Part shown: positions 1 through 8,708 of the stretch, one piece after another
Layout: every line of letters begins with the position of its first letter
Position numbering within the stretch: position 1 is the first letter of the stretch
Translations under genes and position numbers: made by a program
Notes under the pieces: generated by a model
The model's input: only the letters and a program-made list of their open reading frames with translations
Database searches by the model: none
Told to the model about the DNA's origin: nothing
DNA from: Streptomyces blattellae
GTDB taxonomy: Bacteria; Actinomycetota; Actinomycetes; Streptomycetales; Streptomycetaceae
DNA: 64,000 bases
Assembly (NCBI RefSeq): GCF_009709555.1
Contig: NZ_WJBG01000127.1
Span: 186,001-250,000, forward strand
Reading direction: 5' to 3'

Positions 1-600
1 GACGCGCTCGCCGCCTTCGACCTCCGCGACCGGCTGCCCGAGATCTCCGCGCCCACCCTGCTGATCGCCGGGCGCGAGGACCCGGCCACGCCGCCCGCGC
101 ATCTGCGGGAGATCGCGGACGCGGTGCCGGGTGCCGCGCTGGTGGAGATCCCCGGGGCCTCGCATCTGGCGCCCGCCGAGCGCCCCGAGGCGGTGCTCGG
201 CGCCCTGCGCGCGCACTTCGACGGTCCCGCCCTGCGCGGCATGGAGGTACGGCGCGAGGTGCTCGGCGACGCACACGTCGACCGGGCGCAGGACCGGCAG
301 ACCCCCTTCACCGCCCGCTTCCAGGACTTCATCTCGCGCTACGCCTGGGGCGAGATCTGGACCGATCCGACACTCTCGCGCCGCGAGCGCAGCATGATCA
401 CGCTGACGGCGCTGGTCGCCCAGGGGCACCACGACGAGCTGGCCATGCATGTGCGGGCCGCGCGGCGGGGCGGGCTGACCCCCGAGGAGATCGGCGCGGT
501 GCTGCTGCAGACCGCCGTGTACTGCGGGGTGCCGGCGGCGAACTCGGCGTTCGCGACGGCCCAGCGGGTACTGGCCGAGGAGGACACCTCAGCGGGGTGA
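1..600 (+). CDS. pcaL: PcaL-type fusion: 3-oxoadipate enol-lactonase / 4-carboxymuconolactone decarboxylase (5' end missing)
   Basis: The reading frame is open from the first base, so the N-terminus lies outside the window. The visible first ~75 residues are the end of an alpha/beta-hydrolase (APTLLIAGREDPATPP, then GASHLAP with the catalytic-type His), as in 3-oxoadipate enol-lactonase (PcaD). From about residue 80 the protein is a carboxymuconolactone decarboxylase domain (PFTARFQDFISRYAWGEIW, then SRRERSMITL and the conserved HHDELAMHVRAA helix). PcaD-PcaC fusions are known in actinomycetes and perform the last two ring-derived steps to 3-oxoadipate in protocatechuate degradation. The other pca genes must lie upstream. 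The family call is firm; only the missing start is uncertain. Confidence 0.9.
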   Translation, partial: DALAAFDLRDRLPEISAPTLLIAGREDPATPPAHLREIADAVPGAALVEIPGASHLAPAERPEAVLGALRAHFDGPALRGMEVRREVLGDAHVDRAQDRQTPFTARFQDFISRYAWGEIWTDPTLSRRERSMITLTALVAQGHHDELAMHVRAARRGGLTPEEIGAVLLQTAVYCGVPAANSAFATAQRVLAEEDTSAG

Positions 601-794
601 CCCTGCCGGCGCCTGGCGCTGACGGCAGGTCAGCCGCCGTGCGCCCCGGTGGCCTTGGCTCATGGGGTGGCCGACACGCGGCTCACCGGAAAGCGTCGGG
701 CAAGGCCGCTCACCCCATGAAGCGGGACACGGCCTCGACGACACACCCGGCAGATACCCGGCCCATGTGCCTACGGTGGAGGCATGTCCCATCC

Positions 795-844
795 GCGCCG
801 CACGAACGCGCCAGCGCCAAACCCCAGTTGAACTCGGCGACAGA
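795..844 (-). pseudogene. Decayed copy of the 3' end of the neighbouring LAL gene
   Basis: These 50 bases match positions 978-1027, inside the adjacent LAL-type gene, with about six mismatches. The offset is exactly 183 bp, so the copy stays in the reading frame of that gene beyond its stop. On the minus strand it reads SVAEFNWGLALARSCGADG; the gene itself has SVAELNRGLALARSCGADG. The copy has no start and no matching flanks. The rest of the 601-919 interval holds no convincing gene. It looks like a leftover from a partial duplication or from recombination that also cost the gene its C-terminal domain. Confidence 0.55.
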
Positions 845-919
845 CACGATGTGCGGCAGCGGCCGGCAGCGGTCACCGAGCAACTGCCGCGCGCCTGACC
901 CGCCTGACCCGCCCGGCGT

Positions 920-3604
920 CTACCACAGCCCGCGCCCCCTCTCCAGGACCTCTCGGGCCTGGGCCACCAGTCCGTCGGCGCCGCAGGAACGCGCCAGCGC
1001 CAGGCCCCGGTTGAGCTCGGCGACGGAGCGGGCGGCGATGCCGTACTCGACGCGGGCGGCCGCGTGCTCGTACTGGCAGGGCGAGGCCTCCAGGTAGGCA
1101 ACCGCCTGGGCGGCGAGCCGGACCGCGCGCTGGCCGGTCTCCAGGGCGGCGGCGCAGCGCAGGGCCTCGCCGATGGCGGTGTCCGTGCCGAACCGCTCGG
1201 CCTGGCGGCGGACGTCGGAGGCGAGCCGGGCGGCGCGGGCCGGGTCCTCGGTGGCGAGGGCCCGGGCCAGGTCGACCGCCCAGGGGACCATCACCGGGTT
1301 GTGGTGGCCTCGCGCACTCGCCGCCTTCTCCGCGGCCTCCAGCTCGTTGATGCCGTCCTTCGTGCGACCGGTCGCCAGCAGGAGACGGCCGCGTACCGAG
1401 CGCGGGTCGGGAAGGAGGATGGTGGACGGGTAGGGCGGGGCGAATCCGTGCTGATCGGCGATCGCCCAGGCCTCGTCGACATGCCCGCGGGCGAGCAGCG
1501 TGTCCACGAGGATGCAGGTGGCCGTCCAGTACAGGGGCAGCCCGCGGCCGACGCGCTCGGCCAGCCGCAGCCCCTCGCGCAGGGATGTCTCCGCCTCCCT
1601 GAGCCGGCCCCTTCTGCGGTGGCCGAGGCCGACATAGGCGTGCGCCAGGGCGAGGTGGCCGCCGCTCCAGCCTGCGGTCTCGTAGGCCCGCAGGGCTTCC
1701 GTGTAGAGGGCGTCGGCGCGGTCGAGGCGGTCGGTGTAGGCGTACGCGTTGGCCAGCATCAGCAGCAGTTCGATGCCCCACTCGGTGTCGGTCCAGCCGA
1801 GTCCGGGGGCGAGACGGCCGTTGACGAGGGAGCGGTCGCACATCTCGACGACCTCCTCGGCGTTCTCGCCGTGGGTCATGGCGTCGAAGCCGCGCAGCAT
1901 CAGCAGGGCACGCTCGGAGTTGTCCTTGCCGGTGCAGGTCGCGGCGAGTCGGGCGAGCCGCTCGGAGCGGCCCGGCGTGGTCGTCTCGCCCGCGTAGATG
2001 CCCTCCCACATGTACTGCACGGCTTGCAGGCGCAGCTTGGCCGGACCCGCTTCGTGCCGGGCGGCCTCCGCCTCGACCGTGCGCACGGCCTCCTCCAGCT
2101 GGTCGTTGTGGAGCAGTGCCTGGGAGAGCCGGAAGACGGCGTCGACGCGTTCGGCGCCGCCCAGGCCGGGCATGGCGAGCGCGGACTGGAGGTGGTCGAT
2201 GGTGGTGGCGGGCGCGGTCAGCAGGGTGGCGCAGCCCAGTTCGTAGAGCACGAGCGCGTGGACCTCGGGCAGCGGCGTCTCCACCAGGGCGCGTTCCAGG
2301 CAGCGGCGGGCCGCATCGGGGGCGCCGACGGCGAGGTGTTCGCGGGCGGCCTCGCGCAGCTGCTCGACGACCTCCTCGTCGTCGTCCGGGTGGACCTGGA
2401 GGAGATGCCGGGAGGCTGCCGCGGCGCCGCGGCCGGAGTCGGTGACGACCTGGGCGGCGATGCCGTGCATCGCGGTGCACAGGGCGGGCGGGATGGAGTT
2501 GTAGACGGCGGTCGCGATCAGCGGGTGGACGAACTCCAGGCCGCCGTCGCCGGTGCGGGCGTCCGCGGGGTCGGGATCGGTGAGGATGCGGGCGCTGCGC
2601 AGCAGTTCGGCACAGCGCACGGCCTCGTCGTGGCCCATGGTGGCGAGCCGGGCGACCAGGTCGACGGAGATGTCCGCGCCGAGGATCGCGGCGGCCCACG
2701 CGAACCGGGTGGCGTCGACGCCGAGTTCCTCCAGGCGGGCGACGAGGCCGCCGCCGCGGGCCGAGCGGTTCAGGGCGCGCAGTTCGTCGGCCTGTGCCTC
2801 GACGGGTTCGATCTCGCTGTCCTGGACCTTGGCGAGGAGTTCCACGGTCTCGTACGGGTTGCCGCCGGTGACCGCCCAGACCTCGCGGCAGAACGGGGCG
2901 TCGGCGTGCGGGCCGAGGGTGGCGCGGGTGAGGCCCGCGGTCGCGTCCGGGGTCAGGGCGCTCAGGCTGGCGACCGGCCGGCCCGCCGCCGCGGCGACCG
3001 CGTCGAGGTAGCGGGCGCTGTCGGCGCCGACCTCGCCGGGACGGCGGGCCACCACGACGAGTACGGACAGGTCGTCGAGGCGTTCGGCGAAGGCGGCGAG
3101 CCAGCGCAGGGTCTCCTGGTCGGCCCAGTGGGCGTCGTCGATCAGCAGCACGAGCGGCCAGTCGCGCCGGGCCAGCCGGCACACCGCGGCGACCAGTCCG
3201 TCGCACACGCCCTGCGGGTCGGCCCGCCGGTCGCCGGGGTCGGTGATGCCCAGGGCGGGGCCGGCGATGTCGTACCAGTCGCCGAGGTATTCGCGCGCCT
3301 CCTCCGGCATCAGCGACACCAGCGCGGGCTGCAGCAGCTGTCGTACGACGTTGAAGGGGACGGACTTCAACGTCTCGCCGCCGCGGGCGGACCAGACCGT
3401 GCAGCCGCGTGCCTCGGCGATGCGGCGGGTCTCGGCCAGCAGCGCGGTCTTGCCGAGCCCGGCCTCGCCCCGGACCATCAGGAGGCTGCCCGAGGACGAG
3501 CGGTCCGCGCGCAGGGTGGCGACGGCCTCCTCCACGGCGGCGACCTCCCGGTCACGCTCCCACAGGGAAGCCGAGGCGGCCGCCGTGGGCCGTACCTCCG
3601 TCAT
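920..3604 (-). CDS. Large ATP-binding regulator of the LAL type, lacking a LuxR helix-turn-helix
   Basis: An 894-residue protein with an N-terminal AAA/STAND module: Walker A at about residues 45-53 (RGEAGLGKTA) and Walker B near 155 (LVLLIDDAHWAD). A long helical, TPR-like C-terminal region follows (about 430-880). This is the layout of LAL regulators (large ATP-binding regulators of the LuxR family), which normally end in a ~60-residue LuxR-type DNA-binding domain. Here the protein stops at LERGRGLW, where that domain would be expected to begin, and no HTH is seen downstream in any frame. The ATG at 3604 is preceded by GGGGAGG. It may act as a signalling ATPase without direct DNA binding, or be a truncated regulator. 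The family is clear; its target is not. Confidence 0.8.
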   Translation of the reverse strand: MTEVRPTAAASASLWERDREVAAVEEAVATLRADRSSSGSLLMVRGEAGLGKTALLAETRRIAEARGCTVWSARGGETLKSVPFNVVRQLLQPALVSLMPEEAREYLGDWYDIAGPALGITDPGDRRADPQGVCDGLVAAVCRLARRDWPLVLLIDDAHWADQETLRWLAAFAERLDDLSVLVVVARRPGEVGADSARYLDAVAAAAGRPVASLSALTPDATAGLTRATLGPHADAPFCREVWAVTGGNPYETVELLAKVQDSEIEPVEAQADELRALNRSARGGGLVARLEELGVDATRFAWAAAILGADISVDLVARLATMGHDEAVRCAELLRSARILTDPDPADARTGDGGLEFVHPLIATAVYNSIPPALCTAMHGIAAQVVTDSGRGAAAASRHLLQVHPDDDEEVVEQLREAAREHLAVGAPDAARRCLERALVETPLPEVHALVLYELGCATLLTAPATTIDHLQSALAMPGLGGAERVDAVFRLSQALLHNDQLEEAVRTVEAEAARHEAGPAKLRLQAVQYMWEGIYAGETTTPGRSERLARLAATCTGKDNSERALLMLRGFDAMTHGENAEEVVEMCDRSLVNGRLAPGLGWTDTEWGIELLLMLANAYAYTDRLDRADALYTEALRAYETAGWSGGHLALAHAYVGLGHRRRGRLREAETSLREGLRLAERVGRGLPLYWTATCILVDTLLARGHVDEAWAIADQHGFAPPYPSTILLPDPRSVRGRLLLATGRTKDGINELEAAEKAASARGHHNPVMVPWAVDLARALATEDPARAARLASDVRRQAERFGTDTAIGEALRCAAALETGQRAVRLAAQAVAYLEASPCQYEHAAARVEYGIAARSVAELNRGLALARSCGADGLVAQAREVLERGRGLW

Positions 3605-4015
3605 CCCGCTACCTCCCCAAGTCGCGTCAACGACGTACCGAACCCGAGCGTAGCCCTCCGGTCGTCTCGGTGCGGGCGGGTCCGGTGAGCTGTTGCCGTG
3701 ACGGGTGACAGTGCGGGACCGCGGGCGACGCGCACGGCGTGCGACCTGCGCTCGTCAAGGTGACGGACAGTCAATAACGGTGGGAATCAAGGTGACTTCC
3801 GTGGACGTGTGGACTTGACGGAGGAGCGGCCGGGTGGCCGGGGGCACGGCTGCGGTCGTGCTCGCCCGCGGGGAGCGCCGGGCGGGACGGACCGCGCCTT
3901 CCACCGTCCGCGACAGAATCCGCTGTACGACCCATCCCGAAATAGGCGCACTCACCCCGATTCCGGGTTCCGGCCCTCTCATCCTGTTTTCACCGACGCC
4001 TCCTACGGTGGGGCC
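3605..4015. other. Intergenic region between divergent genes, with a 10-bp direct repeat
   Basis: About 410 bases separate the LAL gene (minus) from the DUF2510 gene (plus), so both promoters should lie here. The only regular feature seen is an exact direct repeat, TCAAGGTGAC, at 3755-3764 and 3787-3796 (32 bp apart, about three helical turns), which would suit paired sites for a DNA-binding protein. An open frame does extend upstream from 3809 into the plus-strand gene, but its composition is not protein-like. Confidence 0.35.
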
Positions 4016-4975
4016 ATGACGCAGGCGACTCCTCCGGGCTGGCACGCAGACCCCGGGCAGACAAGTGACGGGCCTCCCACCGAGCGCTGGTGGGACGGCG
4101 AGGCATGGACGGACCAGACCCGCCCTGCGGGGTCGGGCGCCGCATGGGGTCCCCCGACACAGCCGCAGTTCGACGGCGGATATCCGGGCTACCCCGGGTA
4201 TCCCGACCCGCCGCCGGCGGGTGCGCGGCGCGGACTGAGTACGGGCATAGCCGTCGCGGTGGCGGCCGCGGTCCTGGCGAGCATCGGCCTGGGCGTGTAC
4301 ACGCTGTCCGGGGACGACGGGAGCAGCAGCGCCACCGGCTCGCAGCCGACGCCGAGCGCGCCGAGCGACCCGTTCGGCGGCGGCTCCGGCGGATCAGGGG
4401 GCGGCGGCACCACGCCCACGCCCGAGACGTCCGAGCCGCCGAGGGTCGAGAGCGGGTCGGTGACCGACGCGATCAGCGGGATCAGCATCCCCATCCCCGA
4501 CGGCTGGTACGGCCAGACCCTGTCGGTCGGCGCATCGGTCACGTCGGAGGACTCCTACGACTGCCCGGGCGACACCTCCGCCTCCTGCACCAAGGGCGGC
4601 GCCTACTCGGCTCCCGCCCTCGCGCTCGGCACCGCCGGCAGCACGGCCGAGGAGGTCGCCAAGGCGGACATCACGGCCAACGCGGAGGAGTCGTACGGCG
4701 GGGACACCTACGGCGGGATCACCTCGCACGAGGTGCTGGCCTCCAAGTCCGTCACCGTGGCCGGGCAGAAGGGCTACCAGGTCCGCTGGAAGGCGGTCAC
4801 CGACGTGGGTGCCGACGGGTACGTCGAGTCGCTGGCCTTCCCCTCGCCCGCGAACTCCGAGCAGATCGTCGTCATCCGGATCGGCGTCGACGTCAGCGAG
4901 AAGCAGTCCACGATCGACGAGATCACCAAGGGCATCAAGGTGTCCTCCGGCGGCGGCAGCGGCCAGGACGTCTGA
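4016..4975 (+). CDS. DUF2510-domain membrane-anchored protein
   Basis: A 319-residue protein. It opens with the short DUF2510 motif (PPGWHADP ... ERWWDGEAWTDQTRP) at residues 5-38, has one transmembrane helix at about residues 80-100 (GIAVAVAAAVLASIGLGVYTL), a Ser/Gly/Thr/Pro-rich linker, then a ~180-residue outer domain with two Cys (YDCPGDTSASC). The ATG at 4016 was preferred to the upstream in-frame start at 3809 because the DUF2510 motif normally sits at the very N-terminus. The predicted topology is cytoplasmic DUF2510 and extracytoplasmic C-terminal domain. Such proteins are abundant in actinomycetes and mostly of unknown function. A strong hairpin follows the stop. Confidence 0.75.
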   Translation: MTQATPPGWHADPGQTSDGPPTERWWDGEAWTDQTRPAGSGAAWGPPTQPQFDGGYPGYPGYPDPPPAGARRGLSTGIAVAVAAAVLASIGLGVYTLSGDDGSSSATGSQPTPSAPSDPFGGGSGGSGGGGTTPTPETSEPPRVESGSVTDAISGISIPIPDGWYGQTLSVGASVTSEDSYDCPGDTSASCTKGGAYSAPALALGTAGSTAEEVAKADITANAEESYGGDTYGGITSHEVLASKSVTVAGQKGYQVRWKAVTDVGADGYVESLAFPSPANSEQIVVIRIGVDVSEKQSTIDEITKGIKVSSGGGSGQDV

Positions 4976-5009
4976 GCCGATCCTTTCTTCTTCACCCCGG
5001 ACATGAGTC

Positions 5010-5054
5010 GGCCGGGTGGGGCGCCCCTCCGCTCAAGAGGAACCCCACCCGGCC
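5010..5054 (+). terminator. Strong hairpin after the DUF2510 gene
   Basis: Perfect 12-bp arms, GGCCGGGTGGGG (5010-5021) and CCCCACCCGGCC (5043-5054), with a 21-base loop, lie 35 bases after the stop codon. There is no clear T-run, as is common in high-GC actinomycetes. It also faces the end of the convergent tetR gene and could stop transcription both ways. Confidence 0.7.
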
Positions 5055-5135
5055 GGGGGTGCGCGCCGCCCCCGTCCCCACGGTGCGGCGCGGACAGGTC
5101 ACCGTCCAGTCATCCCACGGACGGCGGCCTGGGTC

Positions 5136-5753
5136 TCAGGTCAGGCCGAGTGACGGCAGCACGGCGGCCTCCACGAATCTCAGAAGGTAATCGGGGTCGG
5201 CGTATTCCCCCTCCAGGACCGGTCGCACCCGCTGGACGCCGAACATCTGCGCCGGGACATACGCCAGCGCGGGATGGCCGTCCGCGACCTCGCCCCGCTC
5301 GACCCCGCGCCGGAGGATCGCCTCCAGCGCGGCGACCTCCGGCTCGACGAGCGCCTCACGCAGCGCCTGCTGAAGCTCCTGGTCCTGGACGACGGCGTGG
5401 CCGAGCGCCTGCAGCAGTGTGGTGCTGTCCGCCGTCGACCACTCGGCCGCGGCGCGCGCGACCTCGCGCAGGTCCTCGGCGAGTGATCCGGTGTCGATGC
5501 CCGTGAAGCGGACCTCGCGGTTCGAGCGCAGCGCCGCCGCGACGAACCGCGGCTTGGTCTTCCACTGCCGGTAGAGCGTGGACTTGCTGCACCTGGTGCT
5601 GGCGGCGACGCCGTCCATGGTCACGGCGTCGTATCCGCAGCTGCGGATCTGATCGAGAACGGCGTCGAAGAACTCCTGCTCACGCTCGGGCGTCAGCTTG
5701 GAGCGGCGCGAGGCGACGACCGTCTCCGGTCCGTCCGCGGCCTGCGACGTCAT
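5136..5753 (-). CDS. TetR-family transcriptional regulator
   Basis: A 205-residue protein with an N-terminal TetR DNA-binding domain at about residues 20-65: YDAVTMDGVAASTRCSKSTLYRQW is the typical HTH with its recognition helix (STLYRQW). A variable, helical ligand-binding domain follows, of the TetR_C type seen in regulators of exporters and membrane proteins. The ATG at 5753 was chosen because the HTH then sits at the usual place and GAGGGGAAG precedes it. It is divergent from the PAP2 gene, and the spacer holds a long perfect inverted repeat, so repression of itself and of the PAP2-DMT pair is the likely role. The ligand is unknown. Confidence 0.88.
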   Translation of the reverse strand: MTSQAADGPETVVASRRSKLTPEREQEFFDAVLDQIRSCGYDAVTMDGVAASTRCSKSTLYRQWKTKPRFVAAALRSNREVRFTGIDTGSLAEDLREVARAAAEWSTADSTTLLQALGHAVVQDQELQQALREALVEPEVAALEAILRRGVERGEVADGHPALAYVPAQMFGVQRVRPVLEGEYADPDYLLRFVEAAVLPSLGLT

Positions 5754-5816
5754 GGACTCTTCCCCTCGCTCGTGCGCGGCGCCCCGGGGCCCGCCTTCCA
5801 ATGTGTCGTACGTCTA

Positions 5817-5868
5817 TCGAAACGACACTGTACCGGTACTACCTCGTTTCGGTACAGTGTCGTTTCGA
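5817..5868. promoter_or_regulatory. 19-bp perfect inverted repeat, probable TetR operator
   Basis: Arms TCGAAACGACACTGTACCG (5817-5835) and CGGTACAGTGTCGTTTCGA (5850-5868) are exact reverse complements with 14 bases between them. The element lies between divergent tetR and PAP2 genes, the usual place for a TetR operator. Each arm holds a half GTACNNTGT-like core (TGTACCG / CGGTACA), so it could hold two dimers. Further GTATCGG / CCGTATCG motifs follow at about 5878-5916, towards the PAP2 start. Confidence 0.7.
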
Positions 5869-5975
5869 AACGGTCTAGTATCGGCACTCAGCCGTATCGG
5901 TACTTGGCCGTATCGATGAGCAACCAGTTCGTCCACACCACCAGACGCACCACATCAGCGAGAAAGGGCCGGGGG

Positions 5976-6812
5976 ATGAATGCCCGCACCGAGCCTGCCG
6001 AAGCGAAGTCCGACGCGATAGCGCGCCCGAAGCTCGTCCGTGAGCTCCTGCTCGTCGCAGGGCTCTACCTTGTCTACCGGTTCGGCCGAATGCTGGCGAC
6101 CGGCCACACCGGCGAGGCCTTCCGCAACGCGCATGACGTGTGGGACCTGGAACGAGCGGTGCATCTGCCCGGCGAAGGCGCGGTGCAGTCCCTGCTGCTG
6201 GACAACGACGGTCTGGTCCACCTCGCGAACACCTACTACGCCACGGTCCACTTCCCGGCCACCGTGGCCTTCCTGGTCTGGCTGTATCTGCGGCGCCCGG
6301 CGCACTACGTCTGGGCCCGCCGGGTGCTCGCCGTGGTGACCGCGGCCGCGCTGGTGGTGCACCTGGTGTTCCCGCTGGCCCCGCCGCGGATGCTGGCGGC
6401 GGCCGGTCTGGTGGACACCGCACAGGTGTACGGGCCGTCCGTGTACGGCTCACCGGAGACGGACACCCTCTCGAACCAGTTCGCGGCGATGCCGTCGCTG
6501 CACTTCGGCTGGGCACTGATGGTGGCGATCGGCCTGATCGCGGCGACGCGGTCGCGGTGGCGCTGGCTGTGGCTGCTGCATCCCCTGCTGACGCTGCTGG
6601 TGATCGTGGGGACGGCGAACCACTACTGGCTCGACGCGATCGTGGCCGGGGTCATGCTCGGCCTCGCGCTCGCGGTGATCCGGCCCCGGATCCCGTCCGG
6701 GGGGACCCCCGTCCCGCCTCGCTCGCCGCACCCGACGGCCACGACCGCCGGACGCGGTCAGCAGGCCCTCGCGCCCGCGGAGGAGGACGTCCTGGTGGGA
6801 GCGGGACGATGA
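5976..6812 (+). CDS. PAP2-superfamily membrane phosphatase (inositolphosphotransferase-like)
   Basis: A 278-residue integral membrane protein with about six hydrophobic spans and the PAP2 active-site motifs: MPSLHFGWAL (the SxxH motif) and, later, NHYWLDAIVAG (the HxxxxD motif). The order and spacing match the phosphatidic-acid-phosphatase/Aur1-type group common in Streptomyces. It should act on a lipid phosphate or phospho-linked lipid at the membrane. The ATG at 5976 has GAAAGGG upstream. It is divergent from tetR across a palindromic operator and its stop overlaps the start of the DMT gene (ATGA), so the two are translationally coupled. The C-terminal ~50 residues are a polar tail. The substrate cannot be read from sequence. 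Confidence 0.85.
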   Translation: MNARTEPAEAKSDAIARPKLVRELLLVAGLYLVYRFGRMLATGHTGEAFRNAHDVWDLERAVHLPGEGAVQSLLLDNDGLVHLANTYYATVHFPATVAFLVWLYLRRPAHYVWARRVLAVVTAAALVVHLVFPLAPPRMLAAAGLVDTAQVYGPSVYGSPETDTLSNQFAAMPSLHFGWALMVAIGLIAATRSRWRWLWLLHPLLTLLVIVGTANHYWLDAIVAGVMLGLALAVIRPRIPSGGTPVPPRSPHPTATTAGRGQQALAPAEEDVLVGAGR

Positions 6813-7744
6813 GCGGCACGATGATCGCCGTCCTGCTGTCCCTCTGCTCCGCCGTCGCCTACGCGACCGCGGCCGTCGCCCAGGAACGGCTGGCCTCCCG
6901 GACACAGGGGGCGAACCTGCTGCGGCTGCTCACCACCGGCGCCTGGTGGTCCTCGGTCGCGCTGAACGCGTCCGGCGCGCTCCTGCACGTGGTGGCGCTC
7001 CGGTACGGTCCGCTCACCGTCGTACAGCCGCTGGGTGCGCTCACGCTGGTCGCCGCGGTGCCGATGGGGGCGCGGATGGCCGGGCGGCGGGTCAGCGGGG
7101 TGGAGTGGCGCGGCACGGTGTTCACGCTCGTGGGGCTCGCCGCGATCCTCGTCGTGGCCTCCGGGTCCGAGCCCGACCAGGTGCTGAGCGTGTCGGAGGC
7201 GTTGGCGGTCGCGGGGGTGAGCGCGGCGCTGATCGGCCTGCTGGGGCGGCCCGGCGACCGGTCGGGGCTGCGGCACGCCGCCGCCTCCGGCGTGGCCTCG
7301 GGCGTCGGGTCCGCGCTCACGCAGACGGTGACGGTCGCCGCGACGGACGGCTCCGGCCCGCTGCTCAGCGGGCAGGTGATCGGGGTGGCGCTGCTCGTCG
7401 CGGTCTTCGCCGTCGGCGGGCTGCTGCTGTCGCAGTTCGCCTACCGGGGCGGCCTGGGTGCCCCGCTCGCCGTGGTGACGCTGGCCAACCCGGTGGCCGC
7501 CGCGGTGATCGGGCTGTCGCTGCTGGGCGAGGGGCTGCGGGGCGGCGCGCTCGGTGCTTTCCTCGCGCTGGCGGGGGCGGCACTGGCGTCCTGGGGTGTG
7601 GTGCTGCTGACCCGGGTCACCCCCGAGAACCACCCGGTGGCCGCCGTACTCGCCCTGGAGCCCGGTTCGGCCGCACCGGAACCGGCGCTGAAGCCGGCAA
7701 CCCCGGTGCCGGGCGGGCCCGGTGCCGGTGCCCTGGCAGCCTGA
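6809..7744 (+). CDS. DMT/EamA-type multispanning membrane protein
   Basis: A 311-residue protein that is hydrophobic almost throughout, with about nine to ten membrane spans in two homologous halves, as in DMT (drug/metabolite transporter) permeases. The signature-like stretches are AVAQERLASR after the first helix, LTVVQPLGALTLVAAVP, and in the second half VVTLANPVAAAVIGLSLLGE. Its ATG overlaps the PAP2 stop (ATGA), so it belongs to the TetR-controlled operon. Pairing with a lipid phosphatase suggests movement of a lipid-derived or lipid-linked compound, but that is inference from context. A small hairpin follows. Confidence 0.8.
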   Translation: MSGTMIAVLLSLCSAVAYATAAVAQERLASRTQGANLLRLLTTGAWWSSVALNASGALLHVVALRYGPLTVVQPLGALTLVAAVPMGARMAGRRVSGVEWRGTVFTLVGLAAILVVASGSEPDQVLSVSEALAVAGVSAALIGLLGRPGDRSGLRHAAASGVASGVGSALTQTVTVAATDGSGPLLSGQVIGVALLVAVFAVGGLLLSQFAYRGGLGAPLAVVTLANPVAAAVIGLSLLGEGLRGGALGAFLALAGAALASWGVVLLTRVTPENHPVAAVLALEPGSAAPEPALKPATPVPGGPGAGALAA

Positions 7745-7754
7745 ACCGGGACAC

Positions 7755-7770
7755 CTCACACCCCTGTGAG
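7755..7770. terminator. Small hairpin between convergent genes
   Basis: CTCACA (7755-7760) and TGTGAG (7765-7770) form a six-base-pair stem with a four-base loop between the ends of the DMT gene and the convergent scramblase-like gene. It is short, so the call is tentative. Confidence 0.35.
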
Positions 7771-7792
7771 CCAGGGCCACAGGTGAGCGGGG

Positions 7793-8620
7793 TCAGCCCA
7801 GGCCGCGGTTGTCCTGCTTGAGTGCCGTGTCGACGGTCAGGGCCGTCGCGACCACGAGGCTCAGCAGGGGCTCGGGCAGCTGGTAGTGGACCTGGAGGAC
7901 GTAGTTGTCCGCGGTCGTGAACATCGTCTTGGCGAGGCCTTCCCAGGTCTTGGTGATCCGGGCGACCTCGTTGTCGGCGTGGTCCACGATCGCGAAGTTC
8001 CAGGCCCGCCAGTTCTCCGCCTTGATCGCGCCGACCTGACCGCCGTTCGCATTCATCGCGAAGTTGATCTTCCCGAAGACGTTCTGCTGGACGATCTCAC
8101 CGACCGGCTGCCCGTCCGGACGGGCCACGATCACCCGGGACTTGAGGAACTTGCGCGGCCGGGTCAGCAGCAGCACCGGCTGCCCGAAGGCGTCCCGGAT
8201 CTCCAGCCGGTGCGTCATGAACTGGTCCAGGCTGGCGAAGAAGCGCACGATCTTCTTCAGCGCGCTCTGCCCGACCTGGACGACCGAGCCGATCTGGTTG
8301 CCGTGCTGGTCCATGACCTTGTACTCGTTGGTCAGCTCGATCAGCTTGGCCTTCTGGTTGACCACCAGGACCGGCTCGGTGAACAGGGTGCCGCCGCCGG
8401 AGCCGCCCGCGGCGACTCCGGCCTGCTGCTGCACCTGGCGCCGCACCCGCGGATCCTGACCGGCCGGCTGCTGCTGCGGCGGCACCGGGCCGGTGTGCTG
8501 CGCCTGCTGGTCCGGCGCGGTGTGCTCGGTCCACTGCGCCCCGTCCCAGTAGCGGAGGGTCCGGGGGGCGCCGTGCGGATCGGCGTACCAGCCTGCAGGT
8601 GTGTTCGAATGCGTGGTCAC
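7793..8620 (-). CDS. DUF2510 plus phospholipid-scramblase-related (LURP-one-like) protein
   Basis: A 275-residue protein. Residues 8-35 are a DUF2510 motif (PAGWYADPHGAPRTLRYWDGAQW). A Gln/Pro-rich linker follows, and from about residue 85 there is a scramblase/Tubby-like beta-barrel domain (FTEPVLVVNQKAKLIELTNEY ... GSVVQVGQS ... YVLQVHYQLPEPLLSLVVA). Despite the family name, bacterial members have no proven scramblase activity. The last ~20 residues are the hydrophobic helix that occupies the barrel core in this fold. The start is GTG at 8620. It is separate from, but co-directional with, the phospholipase C gene upstream, and the two may share a membrane-lipid theme. Confidence 0.8.
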   Translation of the reverse strand: MTTHSNTPAGWYADPHGAPRTLRYWDGAQWTEHTAPDQQAQHTGPVPPQQQPAGQDPRVRRQVQQQAGVAAGGSGGGTLFTEPVLVVNQKAKLIELTNEYKVMDQHGNQIGSVVQVGQSALKKIVRFFASLDQFMTHRLEIRDAFGQPVLLLTRPRKFLKSRVIVARPDGQPVGEIVQQNVFGKINFAMNANGGQVGAIKAENWRAWNFAIVDHADNEVARITKTWEGLAKTMFTTADNYVLQVHYQLPEPLLSLVVATALTVDTALKQDNRGLG

Positions 8621-8708
8621 CGGGGCACACTACCCCGAGCACACCGGCATCTGACCAGCCCCGGCCATCCCGTACGCAGCAGGCTTTACCGGCCCGTTGC
8701 AGTGCCGG

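Noticed and set aside
873..3206. 777-codon minus-strand frame inside the LAL gene
   Set aside because: It is Arg/Pro/Gly-rich with no recognisable motif and lies in the +1 shadow of the real gene, a usual result of high GC.
1064..3688. Long plus-strand frame opposite the LAL gene
   Set aside because: Composition is Gly/Val/Gln-rich without domains; it mirrors the third-position GC of the LAL gene.
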